Shown: piece by piece, positions 56,234 to 64,000 of the stretch
Position numbering within the stretch: position 1 is the first letter of the stretch
Layout: each line of letters begins with the position of its first letter
NCBI GenBank assembly: GCA_916610825.1
Contig: OU744450.1
Coordinates: forward strand, 21,565,838-21,629,837
Length of the DNA: 64,000 bases
Source of the DNA: Haliclystus octoradiatus
Lineage: Eukaryota; Cnidaria; Staurozoa; Stauromedusae; Haliclystidae
Reading direction: 5' to 3'
The notes under the pieces: model-generated
Seen by the model: only the letters and a program-made list of their open reading frames with translations
What the model was told of the DNA's origin: nothing
Database searches by the model: none
Program-made: the position numbers and the translations under genes

Positions 56234-58910
56234 TAATTTAATAATGGGCATGGCTGCAAACGCTATAGGTTTCTATATATAATTTTGAAAGGCCTTAGTT
56301 GTGATCCTTTCTATCAGATAACAATTTATAGATGTAACGTAACGTATATAGTTAAATATGGTAATAATAATATATAGTATTAATCAGCAATGAACAGATT
56401 TTGAACGTAAATTGGATTTTCTAGAATGGAAACGTTATGAAAATCATATTATCAACTACAGTATACGAGTGTTATATGATTCTTAGTAGAAAGTTTCATA
56501 ATTTAGTATGCATTGACCTTTGTACTTGTGGTTAACATGTTTGAAGATATCTCCACTATTTATCGATTGCATTTGCTGTTATTATGTTGTTATTAACTAT
56601 GTGCTGTGTGTGTAATAGGAGAATAGTCAGTCACAAAGGAGTGTGCAGTCCCCCTTTCGACTAACTTTTTTGCTACACAAAGAATGCCATAAATCACGAT
56701 GAGACAGAGCCTGCGTCACAGACCGCAATTCATTCACGAAAGACTATGGTTCTGTGTGAATTGCTCGGTTTCTCTGTCTGGGGGTCGTACCAGAATCTAC
56801 ATCGATGTCAGAGTAGAAGGACAGTATCATAGGCCCCTGCATGTAAATGAGACCTCCTAGAAGAGTAGCCATATGAACATGAATCACTTCTAATTTATTT
56901 AAATGACGATTAATTATAAATAGGATTATTTGAGTTAGAGTGGGATCTTAGTTAATTTTTGAATGTTTTCTGAAGTTTCAGAGAGAGAGATTCAGAAAAT
57001 GATTCACATATACATCACATCAGCAGCTGTAGAATATATATTCCAATCCCCTGATTTCTAAACCTACTTATAACTGATATGAACATTTTAGTTTGCACGA
57101 TATGCATGTGTACTATATGCATGTCACTATGTCATATTGTCTTCTATAGCTGATACCTCATAATTGTTAATTGTGCAATCATGTAACTAAACACCTTTTC
57201 TGTGATAATTTCTATCATAGAACTACATACATCATCGCGTCCGCACACAAAATGTCTCGTCGCTTATCTCGATTTATCTCATAATACTACAGCATGTTGT
57301 AATATTAACACATCTAGTGTAATTCATAAAATTACATATATTTGTCTTAATGAATCTTATTAGTTATGTTAGAGAACGTATAGCTCTACTCAGCTCAATA
57401 TCATTGATGTTTGTGGGTGCAACTCTAGAAATGGTTCGTTAACATCTGATGCAAAGAACTGCATATCTTAAATAAAAATGGATTGCTTAGTTCTAATACA
57501 ATTTAGTATAAAGAAAATGATCGGAGTGAAAGACCAGTGTTCAAAATCAACAATAATCTTTGATTATAAATATATATATATATATTGTATTTTTATTTTT
57601 CTTGGCTTCTGAATACAGACTGAAGATTTTGTTTGAAGGCTCAGTGCGAACGTGTTGAAAACCCTAACATCGATAAATGCATGTTGCCCTCTTAACCGAA
57701 AATCCTCTTACATACACATCCAGACATGCAGCATAACCAGATGTTACAGTTGATCTTTTTAGCTCGCCTCGTAACCTGTAGTAAATTAGGTTCAATTCAG
57801 ACATCAATTCAAATTTAATTTAATAAATTACCAATGATATCCTCCATTTCGTCATCTCTGGCTTGCATAAAGCCTCCCCTTGGACAGCAAAGAATATGAT
57901 CGAATGAGTATGTCTTTCCGCATGAACACATTGATGGCAAATATTAATTCATAGGCCATCTATGTAGCGTACCTTGATAGCATGAAACAATTCTCATTTA
58001 TTAGGGATGTCATTATACGAAGCAAGGAGAGCAGTTGTGAACCATGACGATGCTCCTTTCATTGTAGCCAAATCGTTTGCTCGTTTGCCCTTCAGTTGTT
58101 AGAGATTATAGAGCAATAGACTATGTGCCATTAGATAAACATAAATTTATTATTAAATATCTAAATAAACATTTAAATTCATTCTCTGTCTGTGAATCAT
58201 AATATATTTTGTTTGGCATTTGGAATATTTATATAGAAGTTGACAATTATCAGTTAGGATACCGCAGATACCAGACATTTCATCACAAAGACCAAGCATC
58301 AGACACACTGCTATGTCAGTGGAATACCTAATATACTTACTTTACAAATTGAAAATGGAGGGAGGGAATGAAAATAATAAAACATGTAGAAGTGTGCAGT
58401 ATAGCACAGATAAACCAATAGAATGAAGTATAGCACAACGGGTGCAGTACAGCACACAGATAATTCAATCAAGTCAACTACTATAGACTTAGAGAAATAT
58501 AACCCTGACCACTCAAGAAGGCCATGTCAAATATGCACTCAATCAGGGATAAACAACCAGTATAAATTCGTAAAACATGATAACATCACGATAGTAATTT
58601 GGTAAAAAACAAATTCCGACAGAGCAATAACTCAAAAGCGACTAACATGTTAGATCACGATGGCAAGAGTGATTACCACACCCTGGAATCTCTGACATGC
58701 ACAAACAACAGATTAGATTTACCATAAATATAATTGCACCCATATGATATCATAGCTTGCACCACTGACATTATCCGGCTTTCATGATTGAACAAATTTA
58801 ACATCGGCTGGTAATTAATGTATTCTCTATTGATTAACATCGTATTGAGATACACGATTTTAACCTAACTTAAATGTTCATTTAGGAACAAATAATTATT
58901 CAAAATTGGA
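56234..58910. other. 3' flank of the left unknown gene
   Basis: No gene seen except the antisense retroelement remnant. Low-complexity AT and TATATA runs (about 57566). AATAAA-like hexamers are present but none is decisive. Confidence 0.6.
57832..58112 (-). pseudogene. retroelement ORF remnant (WLTT...CxCG...GGF type), left unit
   Basis: Minus strand reads LKGKRANDLATMKGASSWFT, then ALLASYNDIPNK, and after stops and a frameshift CSCGKTYSFDHILCCPRGGF followed by MQARDDEMEDIIGNLL. It resembles, from memory, a C-terminal segment common in retroelement proteins of marine invertebrates with a Cys-x-Cys-Gly...His...Cys...Gly-Gly-Phe pattern. Dead, with at least two in-frame stops. Confidence 0.5.
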
Positions 58911-58926
58911 ATTTAAACGAGACTTA

Positions 58927-58987
58927 CCTGTGAGTCGATGTTTGATGTAGATTCTAGCCAGACCACCACAGCAGCAGAGATTTTATA
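58927..58987 (-). promoter_or_regulatory. TATA box, short exon-like segment and consensus splice donor (leftward)
   Basis: On the minus strand TATAAAA (58981-58987) precedes CAG|GTAAGT (exon end 58928) by the same 60 nt as in the rightward module. The exon-like sequence is the same apart from two substitutions. An AATTTTGA string, loosely like an Sm site, follows about 20 nt into the putative intron. Confidence 0.3.
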
Positions 58988-59111
58988 TGAGATGCGCATG
59001 CTTAAGTTGAAACTCAATGTTCAAAGGAATAGTCATCGCTATTTTGTGTACTGACAGCCATTAAACAAATTAACAATGCAGTTTGGGTGGGTAATATTGA
59101 TGTGGACAGGG

Positions 59112-59172
59112 TATAAAATCCCTGCTGCTGTGGTGGTCTGGTTAGAATCTACATCAAACATCGACTTACAGG
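59112..59172 (+). promoter_or_regulatory. TATA box, short exon-like segment and consensus splice donor (rightward)
   Basis: TATAAAA at 59112-59118 is followed 60 nt from its first base by CAG|GTAAGT (intron would start at 59172). With a start site about 30 bp after TATA, the exon would be about 30 nt. A matching module faces the other way at 58927-58987. It could be a non-coding first exon or a spliced-leader-like gene. No clear Sm site is seen behind the donor on this side. Confidence 0.3.
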
Positions 59173-59480
59173 TAAGTCTCGTTTAATTCCAATTCTAACC
59201 CAGACAACCGCAGCAGAGATTGTATATGAGACTTTAAAGAAACCTTAAAAACTAAATACCATCTGCAAAACTTATTAACAAAATTATAAAACATAAATTA
59301 TACAAACACACGTTCTCCAAATTGAAATAACTGATGAATATTAACTAGAACAACCGTCTATGACAGTGCATGCGACAAAATTGAGTTTCAACTTTAAGCA
59401 TGCGCATCTCATATACAATCTCTGCTGCGGTGGTCTGGGTTAGAATTGCATCCCGCACACGTGATCTTCATCAATTTATG

Positions 59481-59488
59481 TGACGTCA
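59481..59488 (+). promoter_or_regulatory. CRE-like palindrome TGACGTCA upstream of right unknown gene
   Basis: Same site as in the left unit, 84 bp before the ATG at 59572. Conservation in two copies is weak evidence because the whole block is duplicated. Confidence 0.4.
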
Positions 59489-59571
59489 CAATCGGTCTAA
59501 AACTGCAGTTTCATTAATTGCTAGTCTCTTGTTCGAGTAACAAGTCGCTCTGCTAATTTATTATAACTATA

Positions 59572-61064
59572 ATGGATAGAATACTTACATGTATATGTCC
59601 GTTATCGTTTCCATGCGTAAAAGGCATAAACGATATGGAGATGAATCACGAGAAAGAATCGCAATGTGACAATGTACTCCGCGATATCGTAAGTAGCAAC
59701 AATGATTGCGACGAAAATTATATTGTATGCGTCAATGAATTTTCTGATGTTGGAAACGTGAAAGTTATACTTGATAATAAGCAAAATATTTGTGGTAATT
59801 TATGTGATAACTATAATAAAACGTTAACTGCTCCTGATGAAGTGGAGATAGCAACAGTTTCACCAACAAAGAAAATACCTCCTTTGAGATATATATTGAA
59901 CAAAAGAAAGAACAACTATGTCATTAAGGATAATGAATTTATGCTAAAAGAAAACGAATCAGATGATGATAATTTTGAAGAAAATCTTTTGATTGAGAGA
60001 AAGTTTGTCGATGCATTGGAAATCAGTACCCCTCAACCAAAGATATATTTCAATTATAATATTGAAATTCGGGACATATTTGGAGATTCAATTTTTGGTA
60101 ATCCAATAAAAAACAGAAGTGAGTATAAGCCAAGGAACAATAGCAAGGAATCCGACGAAATGAAAAAGTTCTGGGTGAAAGTTGAAGAACAATGTCTGCC
60201 GAGCAAAAATCAGTCTGAAGAAAAGCACAGAATTAGAGATGTGTTTCCGCAACCCCTTGAGTACGAAATATTAAGCATGGAGGCAAGGCAGTATTTGCGT
60301 GATAAAGAGATGGCCAAGTATCAGAAACGTGTTTCTACGATGAAAAATAATTTTGCTTTGAATAAACAAAGATGTCAACATGATAAAAGAAGCGTTGAAG
60401 TTTTAAGTAAAGTCGAGATTGTTTTGAAGTCAATAAATTGGCAGCTTGGACAAGGTCACTATCATCAATCGTTTACTCATTTGTTTGGAGATCAAAAACA
60501 AAATGAAAAAATTCCAATAATGAGGAAAAATGAAACCATGTTGAATACCACAAGCAATGCACCATCCAACTCGAAAGGTTAGCTGTCTATATGATTAAAA
60601 ATACATTTTTCTGATGATTAATAAATGTGTCTATATTACGTTTATACGAATGACCACTTATTCATAATTGAAGATACAACCAATTATGTAGAATCTGCTG
60701 TTTCATAAAAAATTTTCAGGTTATCATCTGAATTTATTAATCATATTGTGCCTATAGCAATATAGATAAGGGATTGCGAAACAGACTTCTTTTTTTGCTT
60801 CTAATTTCGAGAGTATACTTTCTATATTCTAATGATATATTTTTATTCATTAATTTAGAGGATTCTCAAAAGCAGGATTCATTGGAAAAGAGAGAAAGCA
60901 TCCAGAAAAAGACTATCAAATCTAGAGCAAAAACTGCAGAGACACGATCAAAGAAAAAAATTAAGGATGAGAAAAAAAAAGAGAAGATATTAAAGCAATT
61001 AAATAAGAAGATCAAACAGCAATCTAAAAAAGAAGAAAAAAAGAAAGTAAATAATAAAGTTTAA
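59572..61064 (+). CDS. unrecognised charged protein, right copy of tandem pair (2 exons, 403 aa)
   Basis: Exons are 59572-60577 and 60859-61064, each exactly 4831 bp from the left copy, so exon and intron lengths are identical. By eye the two predicted proteins differ at about ten positions: five in residues 16-50, one near residue 97 (Ala to Ser), two just before the exon junction, and two in the Lys-rich tail. Long central stretches are unchanged, and several DNA differences are silent. Open frame and splice sites are intact in both, which argues that both are functional. Unlike the left copy, this one lies about 120 bp downstream of an inverted-repeat element with a TATA box and splice donor (59112-59172) that could supply an alternative first exon; that is inference. 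Function unknown. Confidence 0.75.
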
Positions 61065-61591
61065 TAATTTAATAATGGGTATGGCTGCAAACGCTATAGG
61101 TTTCAATATAGAATTTTGGAAGTCCTTAGTTGTGATCCTTTCTGTCAGATAACCATGTCTATATAGATGTAACGTAATGTTTATATAGTTAAATATGGTA
61201 TTAATAATAAGTATTGATCTGCCTCGAACGGATATTTAAATGGAAATTGGATTTTCTGGAATGGAAACGTTTTGAAATATCATGTTATCTACTATACAGT
61301 ATAAGAGTGTTATATATGCTTCTTAGTAGAAAGTTTCATAATTTAGTATACATTGACATTTGTACTTATGGTTAACATGTTTGAAGATATCTCCACTATT
61401 TATCTATTGCACTTGCTGTCATTATGCTGTTATTAACTATGTGCTGTGTGTGTAATAGGAGAATAGTCAGTCACAAAGGAGTGTGCAGCCCCCTTTCGCC
61501 TAACTTTTTTGCTACACAAAGAATGCCTCAACACAAATCACGATCAGACAGAGACAGCGTCACAGGCCGCAATACATTCATGAAAGACTAT

Positions 61592-61873
61592 CAGAGCCAT
61601 CTATTTACAAGAGTTGGGACACTTCTGCTATTTTTGTATCTTTTTGCCTGGACCCGAGCACGTTTTTAACAGTGCGCATGTGCAGGAGAATGTTGTGTGT
61701 TTTTTCAGCCATATTGTATTGTATTTTTTCGCGCGTTTCACTTGAAATGATTGAGAACCTGTTTTCAAAAGAACAAAGATGGCATCAAAAAATCACGTGA
61801 CTGGCATATGTCCAATTGGAGACAATAGCGACACATGAAAGCGTGTCCCGACTCTTGTAAATAGATGTCTCTG
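61592..61873. mobile_element. hAT-type MITE with 8-bp target duplication
   Basis: Ends are CAGAGCCATCTATTTACAAG and the inverse CTTGTAAATAGATGTCTCTG. It is flanked by AAGACTAT on both sides (61584-61591 and 61874-61881). The left duplication unit has the uninterrupted site (GAAAGACTATGG, near 56740), so insertion is directly shown. CAGAG ends plus an 8-bp duplication indicate the hAT superfamily. The 282-bp interior has no ORF of note. Confidence 0.9.
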
Positions 61874-63104
61874 AAGACTATGGCTCTGAGTGAATTTCTA
61901 GGCTGCTCTGTCAAGGCCTCGCACCAGAATCCACATCAACTTCAGAGTAGTAAGACAGTATCATAGGCACCTGCATGTATATAATGCTTCCTAGAAGAGT
62001 GAGTAGCCATACGAACATATGAATCACTTCTAATTTATTTAAATGACGATTAATTAAATAGGATTATTTAAGTTAAAGTGGAATCTTAGTTAATTTCTTA
62101 ATGTTTTCTGAAGTTTCAGAGAGAGAGATTCAGAAAATGCTTCACCTATACATCACATCAGCAGCTGTAGAATATATATTTTCTATATTTTGTAAACAAT
62201 CTATACTTCCAATCCCCTGATTTCTTAACATACTTATAACTGATATGAACATTTTAGTTTGCACGATATGCATGTGTACTATATGCATGTCACTATGTCA
62301 TATTGTCTTCTATAGCTGATATTTGATAATTGTTAATTGTGCAATCATGTAACTAAACACCTTTTCTGTAATATTGTCTATCATATAACTACATACATCA
62401 TCGTGTCCGCACACAAATGTCTCGTCGCTTATCTTGGTTTATCTCATAATACTACATCATGTTATAACATTAGCAGATCTAGATTAATTTATAAAATGAC
62501 ATATATTTGTCTTAATGAATCTTATTAGTTATGTTAGAGAACGTATAGCTCTACTCAGCTCAATATCATTTATGTTTGTGGGTGCAACTCTAGAAATGGT
62601 TCGTTAACCATCTGATGCAAAGAACTGCATATCTTGAATAAAAATAGATTGCTTAGTTCTAATACAATTTAGTATTTTACTGATATTTGATTTCTGTTTT
62701 TGTGCTAAATTTGTTGACAATTGTAATAGAAATCTCTCTCTCTCTGAGATGCTTTCATCATTGATAAAGAAAATGATCGGAGTGAAAGACCAGTGTTCAA
62801 AATCAACAATATTCTTTGATTATATATATATATAAATATATTTTGTATTTTTTATTTTTTATTAGTTTTTTTTTCTTGGCTTCTGAATACAGATTGAAGA
62901 TTTTGCTTAAAAGACTCAGTGCGAACGTGTTGAAAACCCTAACATCGATAAATGCATGTTGCCCTCTTAACCGAAAATCCTCTTACATACACATCCAGAC
63001 ATGCAGCATAACCAGATATTACAATGGATCTTTTTAGCTCGCCTCGTAAACTGTAGTAAATTAGGTTCAATTCGGACATCAGTCCAAATTTCATTTAATA
63101 AATT

Positions 63105-63376
63105 TCCAATGATATCCTTCATTTCGTTGTCTCTGGTTTGCATAAATCCTCCCCTTCGAAATCAAAGAATACGATCGAATGAGTATTTCTTTCCGCATGA
63201 ACACATTGATGGAAAATATTATTCATAGGCCATCTGTTGCGTACGTTGATATCATCAAACAATTCTCATTTATTAAGGATGACATTTTAGGAACCAATGA
63301 AAGCAGTTGTTAACCATGACGATGCTCCATTCATTGTAGCCAAATCGTTTGCTCGTTTGCCCTTTAGTTGTTAGAG
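63105..63376 (-). pseudogene. retroelement ORF remnant, right unit
   Basis: Same remnant as 57832-58112, duplicated with the segment and further mutated (for example the Cys-Pro-Arg-Gly-Gly region is altered). It was therefore present before the duplication. Confidence 0.5.
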
Positions 63377-64000
63377 AAGAGAGTATAGAGCAATAGACTA
63401 TGTGCCATTAGATAAACATAAATTTTGTTTTTAAATATATATATAAACATTTCAATTCACTCTCTGTCTGTGAATCATAATATATTTGGTTTGGCATTTG
63501 GAAGATTTATATAGCAGTTGACAAATATCAGTTAGGATACCGCAAATACCAGACTTTTCATCACAAAGGCCAAGCATCAGACACAATGCTATGTCAGTGG
63601 AATACCTAATATACTTACTTTACCAATTGAAGGTGGAGGGAGAGAATGAAAATAATATAACATGTAAAAATGTGCAGTATAGCACAGATAAACCAATAGA
63701 ATGAAGTATAGCACGACGGGTGCAGTATAGCACACAGATAATTCAATCAAGTCAACTACTATAGACTTAGAGAAATATAACCCTGACCACTCAAGAAGGC
63801 CATGTCAAATATGCACTCAAGCATTATAAATTCGTAATTCATGATAAAATCAAGATAATAATGTGCCGGTAAAAAACAAATTCCGACAGAGCAATAACTC
63901 AAAAGCGACTAACATGTTAGATCACGATGGCAAGAGTGATTACCACACCCTGGAATCTCTGACATGAACAAACAACAGATTAGATTTACCATAAATATAA

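Larger units (their letters stand above)
54626..58733 (+). repeat. tandem segmental duplication, left unit
   Basis: Similarity to 59457-64000 starts near 54626 (ACACGTCATC) and can be followed to at least 58733, where the right unit leaves the window. It includes the promoter, both exons and the intron of the unknown gene, about 1.6 kb of flank with no gene, and an antisense retroelement remnant. Coding and intron sequence are nearly identical between units; the 3' flank (from about 56240) is visibly more diverged and has indels. Confidence 0.9.
58911..59449. repeat. inverted-repeat element at the duplication junction
   Basis: The outer arms read GACCACCACAGCAGCAGAGA... (about 58955-59017) and its inverse ...TCTCTGCTGCGGTGGTCTGG (about 59382-59449), sharing roughly 65 bp including GATGCGCATGCTTAA and a GTTGAAACTCAA block. 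A further inverted copy of the left end lies at 59110-59192, followed by a direct copy of the terminal motif (59189-59232), so the element is compound or nested. No transposase is present. The right end lies within 10 bp of the start of the right duplication unit. Confidence 0.8.
59457..64000 (+). repeat. tandem segmental duplication, right unit (truncated by window end)
   Basis: Second unit, starting at the edge of the inverted-repeat element at 59449. It carries extra sequence relative to the left unit: a 282-bp hAT-type MITE (61592-61873), about 95 bp near 62673-62768, and small TA-rich expansions. The right boundary is not visible; further copies may follow. Confidence 0.9.
61065..64000. 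other. 3' flank of the right unknown gene
   Basis: Parallel to 56234-58733 with the hAT-type MITE, a ~95-bp length difference near 62673 that includes a CT run, and the second retroelement remnant. No gene recognised up to the window end. Confidence 0.6.

Overview
This is an AT-rich animal nuclear window. Genes are split by GT-AG introns, there are no operons or Shine-Dalgarno sites, and the space between and within genes is filled with miniature inverted-repeat transposons (MITEs), tRNA-like SINE pieces, decayed retroelement fragments and long fold-back repeats. The sequence fits a (probably marine) invertebrate. I cannot place it to phylum: repeat style and intron density suggest cnidarian or similar, but that is only an impression.

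Layout. (1) 1-19757, minus strand: the 5' half of RAD50. I could assemble 21 coding exons with consistent splice sites and phase into 706 codons, from the Walker A motif to the zinc-hook CPLC motif; the rest lies beyond the left edge. (2) 19758-23213: repeat-rich spacer between divergent genes. (3) 23214-33357, plus strand: PSMD5 (S5B), a proteasome base-assembly chaperone, in three exons, complete at 511 residues. (4) 36584-37207, minus: an intronless, atypical Ras-family GTPase (DIRAS/RASD-like) with an altered NKxD motif and no CAAX box. (5) 37208-48945: about 11.7 kb with no gene that I can support, holding several fold-back elements, one about 2.5 kb long. (6) 48946-50283, plus: a single-exon major facilitator transporter, probably MFSD8/CLN7-like. 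(7) 50284-54740: LINE reverse-transcriptase remnant, palindrome, fold-back element and a 68-codon ORF of doubtful status. (8) 54626-64000: a tandem segmental duplication whose two units each carry a two-exon gene for an unrecognised 403-residue charged protein. The units are separated by an inverted-repeat element that carries two divergent TATA / short exon / splice-donor modules. The right unit has also gained a hAT-type MITE whose empty site is preserved in the left unit.

The conserved genes are unrelated housekeeping functions (DNA double-strand break repair, proteasome assembly, signalling, transport); nothing suggests a joint pathway. The most novel content is the duplicated unknown gene pair, the TATA/exon/donor modules between the copies, and the families of fold-back hairpins.
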